A stretch of 64,000 bases of DNA from Phellopilus nigrolimitatus (lineage: Eukaryota > Basidiomycota > Agaricomycetes > Hymenochaetales > Hymenochaetaceae): the NCBI GenBank assembly GCA_021029095.1, contig JAJOHG010000031.1:62001-126000 (forward strand), given 5' to 3'. Shown here in pieces: positions 10,521 through 23,786 of this stretch. Numbering within the stretch: position 1 is the first letter of the stretch; each line of letters starts with the position of its first letter. The notes beneath the pieces were generated by a model. The model did no database searches and was not told the DNA's origin. It was given only the letters and a program-made list of their open reading frames with translations. The position numbers and the translations under genes were made by a program.

Positions 10521-13500
10521 ATGGCACCTCTTACTATACCCAGGACTCATGGCCTCCAGAGCACAACCTTCACGCAACCCCCGCTCGACGAGTCTCTGAG
10601 CCTGCCTGCGCTGTACGACTGGCAAGCCGAGCACTCCCCGAAGCACCCTCTCTTCGTCTTTGAAGATGTGCCCGGATCCCAGAGGACGATCCTCTGGGAA
10701 GAGGGCGTACAGGGCGTGCACCGAGCGACACGGTTTGTGCGACAAGCCGTCAGGAGTCCTTCCCCCTCGAACGGCGGAGGGAAGCCCCCAGTGATTGCCG
10801 TCCTTGCTTCATCTGGTTCGTGAACTGTGAAAAACAAAAGAAGTGAATTTTGCTTCCGGAGCTCAATCAATAACCCTTTAGACACGATCACTTTTTTTAT
10901 CTTCATCGTCGGCGCGATGCGAACCGGCTGTACGATTTTCTGCATCTCCCCGCGCAACAGCTCAGCGGCTGTCACCACGCTCCTCGCGCAGACGGGGGCC
11001 GCGCACCTCTTCGTCTCGGCCGACGCGTCTCTGCAGACTCTCGCGAGCGCCGCGCTGGACGGCCTCTCTGCGGAAAGTCCGGTTCGGAAACACGAGATAG
11101 CCGTCTTCGAGGACTTCTTTCCTACGAAGGGATGCGATCCGGCTTTTACTCCCGAGCCGCTCGCCGAGATCGACATGGACGCGCCGGCTGCGATTTTCCA
11201 CTCTTCAGGTAATAGAACACGCGTTTCATATTCGGGCTCGCGGCATATAATTGACGGAATGTTTGCCGTTAGGTTCGACGGCGTTCCCGAAGCCGATTTA
11301 TTTCACGCACCGAGCGTTAATTTGGGCTGCTGCCTCAATGTGTAAGTGCCCCCGGTTCTGTGCAGGCGATTAAGAGCGAATAGCTTACGACAGAGACAGG
11401 CTTTACAGAGACGGATACTGCTGGAACTGTGCTGGGATGCCATTCGGTGCCCATGTTCCACGGCATGGGTCTGTTCGTCCTGCTCGAAGCTGTGGGTGTT
11501 CTCCCTTTTATCCATTCATAAAACATAGTATAACTTTGTTTTGCATTAAGCCTGCGTGCGGTATTACAGTTGCAGTTTTCAAGCCGCACTCCCCGCCCAC
11601 CGTACCGAACCCTGCGAACGTCATCGAAGGCGCGATATCCTCTAAATCGGATTATATCTTTTCTACCCCAACGTTCCCGGAGGTGAGTGGTTGATCTAGA
11701 TTTCTGCTACTTTACGATGTTTTCAAATACTGAAACCATCCTTTTAGTCCTGGTCGCACGAGTCAGCCCACGTCGATGCGTTGGCAAAAATGAGAGGAAT
11801 TGTACGTTTTTGAGTGCTTCTCCGAGCCGATTATGTTGAAGAGAGGGATTTGCAGATATATATCGGTGGACCCCTTAGTAAAGAGGCTGGAAACTATCTT
11901 GCTTCGAAGGGCGTTCATATATTCACAATATATGGATTGTGAGTTGTCGTCCAATTTTTGTCTTTGAAATAAACGACTTAAATAGTGCTACGTATCTAGG
12001 ACCGAAACGATGCTGGTCAACGAGTTCTTGCATAGTAATTTTTCCGTTCAGTATTGATGTACAAACGAGCTGACGACCCTTCATTTATAGGTTTGGGTGG
12101 CAAGGATTGGGATTACTTCAGGATCTCTCCCGCCCGGGAAGCCCACTTCATCGATAACGGTAATAACGAGTTCGAGGTCGTCGTTCTCGTAAGACCGGAT
12201 TTGTGCTATAATACTGAAATTCATGCGACTGAGGAATCGTTTCTCCTTTTTTTCGTAGGCCACAGATTCTTTCCGCCCGAACGCCATCAATACGAAAGTA
12301 AACGGGAGAGACGCGTATGCAACGAGCGACCTCGTCGCTCCTCACCCGACGAAGCCGGGGTACTGGAAGGTCGTCGGGCGCACGGATGACCAGATCATGC
12401 ACTCGACGGGCGAGAAGACGAACCCCGGGCCACTAGGTGCGTTGCTTCTTTCTGTAACTTAAAAGAGGCTTTATCTAATGCGCACGTCCTGCTTGTCAGA
12501 GAAAATGCTGGCTCGCAACTCGCTCGTCAACCACGCGATTATCTTCGGACGCGGGCGCTTCCACTGTGGCGTGCTCGTGGAGCCCAAGGAACCGTATGCG
12601 TTCGATCCTACAGACACCAAGAAGCTCGTCGAGTTCAGAAATCGCATCTGGTAAGCAACGCCTGAGCCTAAGTATCCTTCCCGACAGTTGAACAAAAGAA
12701 TCGCAATCTGCGAAGGCCTACGATCGAGGCGATGAACGAGTTTGCGCCGACACACTCCCGGATTTTTAAGGAGGCGCGTTCATCCATTCCTCGAAGCTGC
12801 TATGTAAACTAATGTGACATCACGATATGTCTGCAGATGATTCTCGTCGCCTCACCATCCAGGCCGTTCCCTCTCACTGGAAAGGGCACGGTCCGTCGTC
12901 AGGTTACCATCAAGGAATATGATGGCGAAATCGACGCTGCATATAAAGCGGTCGATGAGAGTGCGCAGGAGAACATCGTGGGTCCGGAGGACTGGACCCC
13001 GCCGCAGGTCACGGAATTTGTGAGGCAGATCGTCCTGCAGACCATGAAGAAAGAGAACGGAGCGGTTGCGGACGACGCAGACTTGTTCGAGCATGGACTG
13101 GACAGGTGTGGCGAAGGCTTTATGATTTCCTGGATAGCTGTTTAATTTCATGTTTAGTCTCCAAGCGACCTGGATACGGAACACTGTCCTGCGGGTCCTA
13201 CGAGAGTCGCACGCAGGCGTCGCGCGCAAACTCTCCGCGACATTCGTATACGACTACCCCACCATTGCGCGCCTGGCGACGTACCTATCTTCCAGCGTCT
13301 CGGGGACGGCGGTCGATTCCGCAGGCGACGCAACCGCGAAGAGTCGCGAGCTGGAGGCGCTTGTTTCGAAGTACACGAAGGCCTTCCCCACGTTCGTCGC
13401 AGGCGAGGGGTCCAGAGACGGTGGGGATGGGGACGTTGTCCTGCTAACTGGAAGCACGGGCTCGATCGGTTCGAACATCCTGGCGAAACTCATCCAGAAC

Positions 13501-14847
13501 AAAGCGGTCAAGCGTGTGTACGCAATGTCGCGCCCGTCTTCCGATGGCGTTTCGGTAAAGGAGAGACATGCGAAGGCTTTCGAGAGGGAGAGCTTGGACG
13601 TCCAGCTCCTGGACGATGCGAGAGTGAGTTTCGTGGAAGGAGACGCGGGGCACGCCGATTTTGCCATTGACGCAAATCAATTCGCCGAGGTAAGGTGCTT
13701 GACTGAATCATCTGAATGGAGTAAGCTCATCAACCTCCAGTTGCAATCCTCGGTGACGCATATCATTCACAATGGTGAGCTACATGTTAATCAAACTATT
13801 ATTCACTGGATACTCATGCTCTGCTGCAGCATGGAGAGTCGATTTCAACGTCGCGGTCACCTCCTTCGAACCGAATATTCGGAGCGTGCGCAATTTCGTC
13901 GACTTCGCTCTGGGTGGACACGGGGCAGCGCCAGCGCGCGTGCTCTTCATCAGCTCCGTCGGGGTGTTCAGCAGTCTGCATCTTTCTCTGCTCTCGTGCT
14001 TCCATATTCTTACTTACCGTTTTTCTTTGTTAGACTATGCCAAGGACGAGCGTGCACCGGAGGAGCCGCTCGCGACGCCGGACACCGCGATCGGCGCGGG
14101 CTACTCCGAATCGAAGTGGGTTTCGGAACATATCCTGCAGGTTGCATCCGAGAAGACGCCGCTGAGCGCGAGCGTGGTGCGCTGTGGGCAGATGTCAGGC
14201 GGACCGAGCGGCGCGTGGAACACGCACGAGTGGTTCCCGAGCCTGATCAAGTCGAGCATCGCGCTGGGGATGCTGCCGGACGCCGATGGAGTGAGTCTCC
14301 TCTATGCAGACTTGTATTCCTTCTCTCTCTTTTCTCTTTAATTCATGGTTCTCTGCTTGTTTGTTAGGATGTGTCGTGGCTCACTGCACACGATGCAGGA
14401 GGGGCGATCGTCGACATGCTGCACGCGCACGACTTCATGCTGCACCTCGTGCACCCGCGACCAGTCCCGTGGTCGACCATCATCACATCGTTCGCGTCCG
14501 AGTTCGGCCTATCCTGCGCGCCGTACGCCGTGTGGCTCGCCGCTCTCGAGGCGGCCCACGCAGAACTGTATTCCGGCTCAGAGCCGAGCTCGAAGGTCAT
14601 CGCGGAAGCGCACGCGACGAACCCGGCACTGCGGCTGCGCCCCTTCCTCCACGCGGCAGTAACACACATGGCGCGCGTGAAGGCGGAGAACGTGGAGCCG
14701 CTGGGGATCACGCGGCTGCGCTGCGAGCGCGCGGAGGCGGCGTCGGCGACGCTGCGCGCGGCACCGGAAATGGGCCCGGCGAATGTGAGGACGTGGGTGG
14801 AGAACTGGGGGGCGTCGGGGTTCATTGCGCTTTTGCCCCGAGCTTGA
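10521..14847 (+). CDS. A-T-R carboxylic acid reductase, NRPS-like (copy B)
   Basis: Second full A-T-R synthetase, about 1,090 residues, with the same intron positions as A. Start MAPLTIPRTHG at 10521 follows a TATAAAG at 10464. Visible motifs: HSSGSTAFPKP across the intron at about 11209-11271, GRTDDQIMHSTGEK near 12377, the A10 motif LTGKGTVRRQ near 12873, carrier core FEHGLDSLQ with the Ser codon split by an intron near 13105, GSTGSIGSN near 13450, and GYSESKW for the YxxxK pair near 14100. B is the most divergent copy in its adenylation domain (LAQTGAAHLFVSADASLQTL) and its last exon (IALLPRA at the C-terminus), so it may take a different acid. Its carrier-domain exon and the intron before it are nearly identical to A, which suggests recent gene conversion. 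No break was seen. Confidence 0.88.
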
Positions 14848-14993
14848 GGTTGGTTATGTTGGGGAGTGAGGTCAGTGGGAATGAATGGCTGGGTGGTGAT
14901 AGGTGTGCAATTGTTTTTTCTCTCTTTCTGATAGAAACTTAGATTAGCTGTGGAGGAACTGCAAGTAGATCTCTTCGCGCGGGAGCCGTATGT

Positions 14994-15090
14994 GATTGAT
15001 TCAATACAAATCGCTTTTGTTTTTGTGTATCGTCGTGAGGAGGCATGTATAAGAAGCTCTTCGATGCGTATGAAGTCCTTGATAAGAGAA
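14994..15090 (+). repeat. left arm of inverted repeat between converging B and C
   Basis: AGAAGCTCTTCGATGCGTAT and TTCAATACAAAT here match inverted sequence at about 15258-15370. The arms are probably the related 3' flanks of B and C in opposite orientation, spaced by about 170 bp. Transcribed, they could form a long hairpin. Confidence 0.65.
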
Positions 15091-15257
15091 AATCTGCCTT
15101 TACGAGAGCGTCGATCTCCGCATAATGATCGACGGAAGCTTCCTCCATCTCAACCTTTTCTGGGGAGACTTCGAAAAGTCAGATCATTCATTTACTTACA
15201 CTGGAATGACCCTGAAATAACCTCTTTCACGCTTTTACGATAAATATCATCGACATG

Positions 15258-15370
15258 ATGTCAGATTCACTTTTATCAAGGGCTTCATACGCATCGAAGA
15301 GCTTCTTCTCCGATTTTTCTTTCGACAAGTACACGAAGAGCTACAATTTGTATGTATTGAATAAAACATA
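15258..15370 (-). repeat. right arm of inverted repeat between converging B and C
   Basis: ATACGCATCGAAGAGCTTCT pairs with the left arm at about 15050-15075, and TTTGTATGTATTGAATAAAA pairs with TTCAATACAAAT near 15000. The AATAAA here would lie on the B side as a possible polyadenylation signal. Confidence 0.65.
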
Positions 15371-15507
15371 TGCGCGGCCAGAGTGACGACATCTACTTGC
15401 AATTCCTCCGAAGCCGATCTACGTTTCCGTCAAATGCGGGAAAAACAAAGCACGTATCTATTGCCATCCAAGCGCCCCTTCACAAACGTTCCCCAGCACA
15501 TCTAGGC

Positions 15508-18500
15508 TCAGGCCCTTCGAATGAACCCCGACGCTCGCCAATTCTCAACCCATGTCTTCACATTCACCTGCCCCAGTTGTGGTACTTCGCGCAGCGTCGT
15601 CGACGCTGCTTCAGCGCGCTCGAATCGCAGCGCGGTCCCAAGTGCCTCCACGGTCTTTTCACTCACGCGCGTCATGGTTCCCTCCGCTGCGCGGAAGAAG
15701 CCGTACAGCCGCAGCGCCGGGTTGTTCCCGTGCGCCTCCGACACCGCCTCCGCGCTCGGCGTACCGCCGGAGTACAGTTCATTCTGCGCCGCCTCGAGAG
15801 CGGAAAGCCAAGTGGAATACGGCACGCGAGGCAGGCTGAGTACGTCTGAGAACGCAGATATGACGGTGGACCACGGGACGGGCCTCGGGTGCACAAGGTT
15901 CACCGTGAAGTCGTGCGCGTGCAGCATGTCGACGACCGCCCCTCCCGCGTCGTGTGCAGTGAGCCACGACACAACCTGCAGGACAAGGAGCGAGCAAACA
16001 ATTAGAGGGAAATCTGCGGACTAGCAGAGACAACTCACCCCGGTGGCATCCGGCAGCATTCCCAGCGCGATGCTCGACTTGATCAGGCTCGGGAACCATT
16101 CGTGCGTGTTCCATGCACCACTCGGACCACCCGTCATCTGCCCGCAGCGCACCACCGTCGCGCTCAGCGGCGTCTTTTCGGTCGCAACCTGCAGGATATG
16201 CTCGGACACCCACTTCGACTCGGTGTACCCAGTGCTGATTGCAGTGTCCGGCGTCGAAAGCGGCTCTTCTGGTCCAGGCTCATCCTTGGACCACTCTAGT
16301 TTAGAAGAGAGTAAGGACCTGAAAGCACGAGGGGCCGAGAAATATACGGACTGCTGAACACCCCGATGGAGCTGATAAAGAGTACGCGCGCTGGCGTCGC
16401 CCCATGACCACCAAGAGCGAAGTCGATGAAGTTGCGCACGCTCCTGATATTCGATTCGAAGGAGGTGACCGCGACATTGAAATTGACTCTCCAACCTGAT
16501 CAAACAGTCGAGCATAAGTATCGAGAAGATCTTCCCTTGTCTATTAATCAAATAATTTACCGTTGTGGATGATATGCGTCACCGAGGATTGCAACTGGAG
16601 GTTGATGAGCTTACTCTCCATTCAGACGAAACAGTCGAGCACCTTACCTCGGCAAATAGCTTTGCGTCAATGGCAAAATCGGCGTGCCCCGCGTCTCCGT
16701 CCACGAAACTCACTCTCGCATCGTCCAGGAGCTGGACGTCCAAGCTCTCCCTCTCGAAAGCCTTCGCATGTCTCTCCTTTACCGAAACACCATCGGAAGA
16801 CGGGCGCGACATTGCGTACACACGCGTGACCGCCTTGTTCTGGATGAGTTTCGCCAGAATATTCGACCCGAGCGAGCCCGTGCTTCCAGTGAGCAGGACA
16901 GCATCCCCGTTCCCATCGTTTCCTGATCCCGCACCTGCGACGAATGTGGGGAAGGCCGTCGTGTACTTCGCAACGAGCGCCTCTAGTTCGCGTGCCTTCG
17001 CGCGCGCGTCCCCTGCAGGGGCGACCGAAGTACCCGAGACGCTCGAAGACAAATACTCCGCGAGGCGCGCGATGGTGGGGTAGTCGTATATGAATGTCGC
17101 GGAGAGTTTGCGCGCGACGCCTGCGTGCGAGTCGCGTAGAACGCGGAGGACGGTGTTGCGTATCCAGGTCGCTTGGAGACTGAAAACGAAACTAAACAGT
17201 AATCCAGAGAAATCACTAAGTCCTCGCCGTACCTGTCCAGTCCATGTTCAAATAAATCTGCATCATCAGCAACCGCCCCGTTTTCTTTTTTCATCGTCTG
17301 CAGGACGATCTCCCTCACAAACTCCGTGACCTGCGGCTGAGACCAGTTTTCCGGACCCACGATGTTATCCTGCGCGCTCTCATCGACCGCTTTATATGCA
17401 GCTTCGATTTCGTCGTCATATTCCTTGATGGTAACCTGACGGCGGACTGTGCCCTTTCCAGTGAGAGGGAACGGTTTAGAAGGTGAGGCAACGATAATCA
17501 TCTGCGAATATATCACGATGTCGGATTAAGCAACACAGCAGCTTTAAGAAATGGATGTACGCGCCTCTTTAAAAATCCGGGAGTGCGTTGGCGCAAACTC
17601 GTTCATTTTCTCGACCGTGGGCCTTCATAGATCGCAATTCTTATGTTTAACTGCTGAGATAAATGCATAGTCTCGAAAGTTACTCACCAAATACGATTTC
17701 TGAATTCAGCGAGCTTGTTAGTGTCCGCTGGATCGAATGCGTACAGCTCATCAGGCTGTACGAGGACGCCGCAATGGAAGCGTCCGCGCCCGAAAAAAAC
17801 AGCGTGGCTGACGAGTGGATCGCGGGCCAACATTTTCTCTATCCATCGAGATACGCGTTCAATAAAGCATCCGAAAATAAAGCATATAGACACACCTAGT
17901 GGCCCGGGGTTCGTCTTCTCGCCCGTTGAGTGCATGATCTGGTCATCCGTACGACCGACGACCTTCCAATACCCTGGCTTCGTCGGGTGCGGAGAGAGGA
18001 GGTCGCTCGTTGCGTATCCATCCCGCCCGTTAATCTTCGTGTTGATGACGTTCGGACGGTAGAAGTCCGTCGCCTATAAAAAGACAAAAGAAAGGGAGGA
18101 ATGGTTTGCTGAGTCACGCGAATGTTCGGAATGATAGTAATAAATAGATCGTACGAGAAAGACGAGCTCAAACTCGTTATTACCGTAGTCGATGAAGTGG
18201 GCATCCCGGTTGGGACAAATCTTAAAGTAATCGCAATCCGCGCCACCCAGAGCTAAGCAGGAAAGACAATCAAGCTCACTTGTATGTTATACTTCACCAA
18301 ACTGTAGAACAGACGTACTATGTAAGAATTCATTGACAATCATGGTTTCCGTCCTGGACAAGTAGCCTGAGTCAGATGGCTGAAAGGAAGAAGTGAATAA
18401 AACGATATCTCACGATCCATATAGTGTGTATAGGGCGACGCCCTTCGAAGAAAGATGGCTGCTAGCTTCTTTACTAAGAGGTCCACCTCCATAGGTCTGC

Positions 18501-19813
18501 ATATCATGTTCTTCAAGGTGGTCGAGAAATCGAGGCACACAAACTTACGACTCCTTTCATCTTTGCTAATACTTCAACGTAGCGAGACTCGTGCGACCAA
18601 GTCTGAAAGGGTAAGCTAAACGTAAGCGTTGTAGCAATACAAATACACCACTGACCTCCGGGAAAGTCGGCGTAGAAAATATATAATCGCATTTAGAAGA
18701 TATTGCGCTTTCCATGAAGTTTACCGGATTTGGTACGGTGGGCGGAGACTGAGGTTTGAAAACTGCAGCTACAGCACCACATACAGCCTATAAGGCGAGA
18801 AACAAATTGAGTTAAAATACATTGCTGTATAAAAGAAGCCCAAAGAAAAACGCACAGTATTCAGCAACACGAACATGCCCATGGCATGGAACATGGGTGC
18901 AGCGTGGCACGCCCAGGTAGTTCCGGCGGTATCTTTTTCTCCAAAACCTACGTCGGTCGGTTAGTCACCACCTGGTCGTCAGGGCTTCGAACGAGGTCGA
19001 TCACTTACACATCGCACCAACAGTCCAAATTGTTGCTCGATGAACGAAGATAATGGGCTTCGGGAACGCAGTTGAGCCTGATGACATACAGCTCGTGAAC
19101 CACGGACCACAAAACCAAGGCAGGGATGTATTACCTGAGGAATGGAAGATCACAGCAGGAGCATCCATGTCGATTTCGGCCAACGGCTCGGGTGTAAAAG
19201 ACGGATCGAATCCTTTTACGGGGTAAAGGTCCTCAAAGACCGGCAACTTGTGCTTCTTAACAGTATTATCGACAGAGAGCTCCTTCAGAGCAGCGTCCGC
19301 AAGGTGTTGCATGGACGAGTCGGCCGAGACGAAGATGTGCGCGGTTTTAGTCTGCGTGAGGAGCGTGGTGACCGCAGCCGGGCTATTGCGCGTGGAAATG
19401 GGAAAAACCGTCCAACCAGTTCGCATAACTCCGATAAGGAGGCTGGCGAATGTAATGGTGTCTGAAGGCGTCGAGTGAGATTCGGAAAACGAAAGCGTGT
19501 CTTTCGCAGTTCACAAACCAGCTGAAGCGAGGACGGCGACCACTGGTGCCTTCCCGTCGCTGCTCGAAGCGGGAGGGTTACCGATGGCTTTCCGCACAAA
19601 GCGAGTCGCGCGGTGTACGCCTTGCACGTTCTCCTCCCAGAGTATCGTCCTTTGTGATCCTGGCTCATCTTCATAGACGAACACGGGGTGCTTCGGAGAG
19701 TGCTCAGCCTGCCAGTCGTATATCGCGGGAAGGCTCAGAGATTCGTCGAGTGGAGGCTGAGTGAACGTTGCACTTTGGAGGCCATGCCTCCTGGGTATAA
19801 CGAGCGGAGACAT
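15508..19813 (-). CDS. A-T-R carboxylic acid reductase, NRPS-like (copy C, end of module 1)
   Basis: Third full A-T-R synthetase, read leftward from 19813 (MSPLVIPRRHG) to a TGA at 15508-15510. An in-frame ATG six codons upstream (MKITPEM, 19831) is an alternative start also present in copy E. Motifs in order: HSSGSTAFPKP across the intron near 19130-19075, a YGSTE-type box, GRTDDQIMHSTGEK near 17940, LTGKGTVRRQ near 17460, FEHGLDSLQ with a split Ser codon near 17230, GSTGSLGSN near 16890, and GYTESKW near 16220. All predicted joins are in frame. It closes module 1 on the minus strand, downstream of the unrecognised gene and reductase 1. Its final exon is close to A and D, while its intron near 16650 matches that of B. 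Confidence 0.87.
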
Positions 19814-20094
19814 TTCCGGAGTGATCTTCATGCATTGCGCTGACGCTTTATAAACCCAGCCTCCGCCTCGTAAATGGATTTTCGTACAACAGTCAAATCG
19901 CGGCCGAAGAAACAGGGGTCCACAATGCGCAACCAAGTAACGTCACCGAGGACCGAGATATGGGAGTAGTTTAGTCAGTCGGCACTACGAAGTGTGCCAT
20001 GGTTCTCGGGCGAAGCGTTAGAGCGTGGTAGTAAGAAGAGATTTAGGGTTGCTATCGATGGAACATGGCTGACCCGAAGTTTTGAGCGCTGCAC
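19814..20094 (-). promoter_or_regulatory. promoter region of synthetase C, shared with E
   Basis: Closely matches 45690-45957 upstream of E, including TTTATAAA at 19847-19854 and AGTCGGCCGACTAAACTACT-like sequence. The match shows that module 3 once carried the same synthetase promoter. Confidence 0.6.
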
Positions 20095-20774
20095 TGTGCG
20101 TTACGTAATTTAACACATTAGGATAAAAGTATTGATGCGTACCAGCGAGCGCTGAGTACACATGTACGTATCCATCCTTTTTTGCTTTCTCTCTTCTCCG
20201 CTTTTTTCTGAGCGCGTTTGACTCAAATTCACAGGACAGGATGGTAGACTGAAATTTAGTACTAAACCGCCCTTTTTCAGCACATCTTTGGCTACACACG
20301 CCTGCATGGATTGCACACATCACGAGGACAGATGTGCGGAAATGGTGGCTTCTGCATCTTCCGCTCGAAGTGGTCTCGCTTTCTGTGCTCCCTCGCGACA
20401 TGCGGTTCTTGCCATAGCCTCTCAGGAGGCTCCGCGAAAGCTCAGAGCAAGATGCTGAGCCCCAAAATCGACTTAATCTGATCATCCAAGTCTTCTCGAT
20501 TCTGCCGCCGACCCAGTATAGGAAGAGCCAAATGGACTTCGGACTTGGCGCATCAAACTTGCGCGATTATCAGCTTTCATCGTCAGCTCGGTGGTCAATC
20601 AGATTTTTTGCCTCAAGCCCGCTCGCTTCCATTGTCTGAGTGCCCAATGCTCTCAATCTCTGAAAGATGGACTCTGTGGCGCTGGCGAGGAAAGCTTTCT
20701 GCGATTTCTGCTATGAAGCCTCATCGCCAATATGGTCTATTATTTGAATGCACGATAGATGTGCAGACCCGGAT

Positions 20775-20966
20775 TCATGGTCTTCGGTAGTAGTCCTGCC
20801 CGACGTCCCCGACGTCCACGTCAGACGAGTCCTCCATTACAGAGTTCTCAGAGTCGGACGTGAAGCCAACCTGGGAGTAAATCTGGTGGGCATGCACAGT
20901 GTCGTCGGGATGGATCTGGTCCTGACGTCGTGAACATCGGTTCTGCATGTCTATTCTATGACGCAA
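20775..20966 (-). CDS. small conserved ORF, unrecognised (module 1 copy)
   Basis: A 63-residue frame (MRHRIDMQNRCSRRQDQIHP at its start, VGDVGQDYYRRP at its end). Module 2 has a collinear frame at 37736-37927 with mostly conservative changes, and module 3 keeps only the last 20 residues or so (44925-44987). Conservation may simply reflect recent duplication. No known domain is recognised, and whether it is translated or an exon of a larger transcript is unclear. Confidence 0.3.
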   Translation of the reverse strand: MRHRIDMQNRCSRRQDQIHPDDTVHAHQIYSQVGFTSDSENSVMEDSSDVDVGDVGQDYYRRP

Positions 20967-21446
20967 CCGAAATTATCTGAGAAAACTTAGGACTGAGCAA
21001 CCCACAAGAAGACGTTGAGAAAATAAGCAGCTCACTATAAACAAAAAAAGAGCGCGAACGCTATGAGCTCGTGCCCGAGTTCGATTGAACCTGCACTGTG
21101 AGCCAAGTGAAGTAAAGCCCCCCCCAAAAAGACAAGATAGATAACGATGAAAGGAAAGCGAGTGACTTGAGATGCTTTCCTTTTGGAAAGAGTGAGGATG
21201 AAGTAACGCTTCAGCCTTCGCTGTCCCTGGGTGGTGATAGAACGACAAGGAATGGGTCAAATCAGAATACATGTACATGTACGCTGACATTATTAAGCTT
21301 TGATCACGTGACAATCACAGCCGACTTCTTGTCCAAAAACGTCCACGTTATCACAATGATTCACATTGACATCCGTTTTCCTACACACTCATTGTCTACA
21401 TACTAGAAACACACCAATAAACACCTTTCTATCGCCAGCAGTTCGT

Positions 21447-22797
21447 TCACCACCCGCGCGCCTTCAGATTCTCGATACTGTCCTTTGCCGTCGATTTCTT
21501 GTCATGGAACTCGATCCCGAGCACCGTTCTCGCCTTCGCACTGCTGTACCAGGATTTGTACTCGAAGTCCTTCCCAGCGCCCGGCGTGCCAGTGGGCACA
21601 GTGAGCCCTGGGAGCTTGAGTTCGTTCGCCGCGTCGACTGCAAGCCAAGCGCGTCAGTCCGCGTTGTAACGGTCAGAGCAGAGTGGAAGTCGAAAAACAC
21701 GTACGCCAGTCCTGCCAGATGAACGGTCCAGCGGACAGGATGAAGCGCTGCCCTCCCACCTCGGGCACCTCGAGCGCGCGCACGTGGCCGAGCGCGACGT
21801 CGCGCACGTCGACCCACGAGCCCTGCATCTCCGCAAGCTCCTCCGGCGTCTTCTTCTGCGTCAAGATCGCCTCGTAGAAAAGCGCGACGCTGCTGTTCAG
21901 CGCAGCGGGCGATGATACTTCGTGTAGGATCGGGCCGAAGACCTTATAGACGAGTTAGGAAGGACAAGAAAAGGAGAAGTGAGGGACGTACGAATGGCGG
22001 GTTCAGCGCAACGAGGTCCCATGAAATCTCGGACTTGTGTTTCTCGGCGAACTCCCACGCGGCTGGAACTTTAGGTCAGAGGAGGTTTCACAAGGCGCGC
22101 GAGGCGCTGCGGACACACCCTTTTCGGCGAGCGACTTCGACGCGCAGTACTTGGCGGCCTGTCCCGCGGCGCGGCCCTGCGCGCGCACCTCCGCGATGCT
22201 CTCCTCGTTCCACCTGCGCTCATCGAGCTCCCCGCGGTCCGAATCATTTATGATTGACGCGCATGAGGACAGTACCGCGATGCGCCTCAGCTGTGGACCG
22301 CTGTCGTGTGCAGAAGAGAAAGGACGCGATAAGGTTTGTTCACTTTGGGGACAAAGGGGGAATAGAGGGAATAAGTGCTCACGCGTGCTTCAGCGCAGAC
22401 TCGAGGATGCCGACCGTGCCCTTCACGGCGGGCTCGATGACATCTGTGGGTGGATGCGACGGCAATGTCAGCCGTGCGACTCTCTCCGTCGGGAGTGCCA
22501 CTCACCATTTGGGTCGTCCGCGTTGAAATGGAACGGCGACGCGGTGTGCGCGATCGCGTCGACGCCCTGCACGGCCGCGTCGAACGCGCCCGGCTTCGTG
22601 ATATCCGGCACCTCGACGATCTCGAGCTTGTCCCCGTGCGCCTTGAAGAGGTTGCGTATATGTGTGGCCTTACTCTCCGCGCGCACGGTGCCACGCACGC
22701 TGTATCCGCGCTCGAGGAGGTCCTGCACGAGCCACACCGCGATGAAGCCGTTCGCGCCGGAGACGAGTACCTTGGCTGGTGCTGCGATGGCGGGCAT
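21447..22797 (-). CDS. NAD(P)-dependent reductase, extended SDR (module 1, intact)
   Basis: A spliced gene read leftward from MPAIAAPAKV (22797) to TGA at 21447-21449. It starts with a Rossmann motif, VSGANGFIAVWLVQDLLERG, and carries YCASK, the YxxxK catalytic pair, near 22155. Other conserved blocks are AHTASPF, VVLSS-like AVLSS, NPPFVFGPIL across an intron, and VDVRDVALGHVRALE. This is the layout of the dihydroflavonol-4-reductase / cinnamoyl-CoA reductase / Gre2-like group, which reduces aldehydes or ketones with NADPH in the cytosol. Five or so introns sit at the same places in the three module copies. All joins keep frame. It lies between the acidic-protein gene and synthetase C, and would suit reduction of an aldehyde released by the synthetase; that link is an inference. 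Confidence 0.82.
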
Positions 22798-23476
22798 TTC
22801 TGATTCTTCGTAGATTTGGTCGTGGGTTATTGGAAGTTGGAATATGGGACGGATGAGCTTCGAGCCTTTTTATGTGCTGAGAAATTTAAGGAAATTAATA
22901 ATGGTAGCAGTATGTACCTATATAGAAGTATGCTTACTTTGTATAGTACAGTCATTTACCGGGACACCGAATCGCCATTGCGAGTTCAACATTGCGAGTT
23001 CAAAATGTTGTGTCGTTTTCGAGTTGCCGATTTCTCATCCCTGCCTTCGAAGAACTCCTAATATCGGTATGAATGTTTTACTACACACAATGCGAGGCTC
23101 CCGACACCGAGCTCATACTCTGTAAAATTCCTCTCGGTCTCGCTTCAGTTGGAGTAAGTACTTTGAAAATGCCTTAACCAACTTATTTTTACCAATAGCT
23201 TTCCTCCATGGTGGAGTTATATCTCGTAAGACGATTTGTGGCATGAGCTACTCGCTCCCAACGGGGAGGAAATGAGTATTAGCCTATGCCGGACGATAGC
23301 GTATAATCCTGCCAGAACGATATATGCAAGATAGATTGTTCTTAGAGAATACCTGTCGACCTAATCTGGATATGTAGATTAGAAAGAGAAGTCGATTATT
23401 GCGTAGTCGGAGTCGGAGGAGCCATTGTGCTCGGAGCTTGCGGGTGTACAGACGTCATTACAGCGACGTCATTATA

Positions 23477-23786
23477 CAAATGGTCAGAAAAATGGGTCAG
23501 AAAAGTCTTCCCCCCCCCCCCCCCCCCCTTCCTCTAAAAAAGGAAGGCGGCTCTCGTCTGCCTTATTCAGAAAAAAAAAAGTGAAGTTTGATTGTTCATA
23601 ATGTATCCAGACGCATATTATATGTAAACAATATGTTCTTGCTGATTGTTCTTTGCGTGAGTTGAGCTGGCAGCATACCATAGACAATAGTGAGGGACAA
23701 CTCGACGACGCGGCATCGTTTGCTACGCAGGCGGTAACCGTGTTCCTTTTTCACGGGGCGGGGGGAAGACTTTTCTGACGTACCTG
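23477..23786. mobile_element. TA-flanked miniature inverted-repeat element, copy 1
   Basis: A 310-bp insertion with terminal inverted repeats built on GTCAGAAAAGTCTTCC, flanked by TA (23475-23476 and 23787-23788). The sister modules carry the uninterrupted site: the reverse complement of 35.25-35.28 kb reads GTCATTATAGCAAAGAGC. TA duplication and CA(G)-type ends suggest a Tc1/mariner-pogo type miniature element. It has no coding capacity. A 19-C run follows the left terminus. Confidence 0.85.
23510..23528. repeat. poly-C run (19 C)
   Basis: Homopolymer just inside the left inverted repeat of the miniature element. Copy 2 has only seven to eight C here, so the tract has expanded. Confidence 0.9.
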
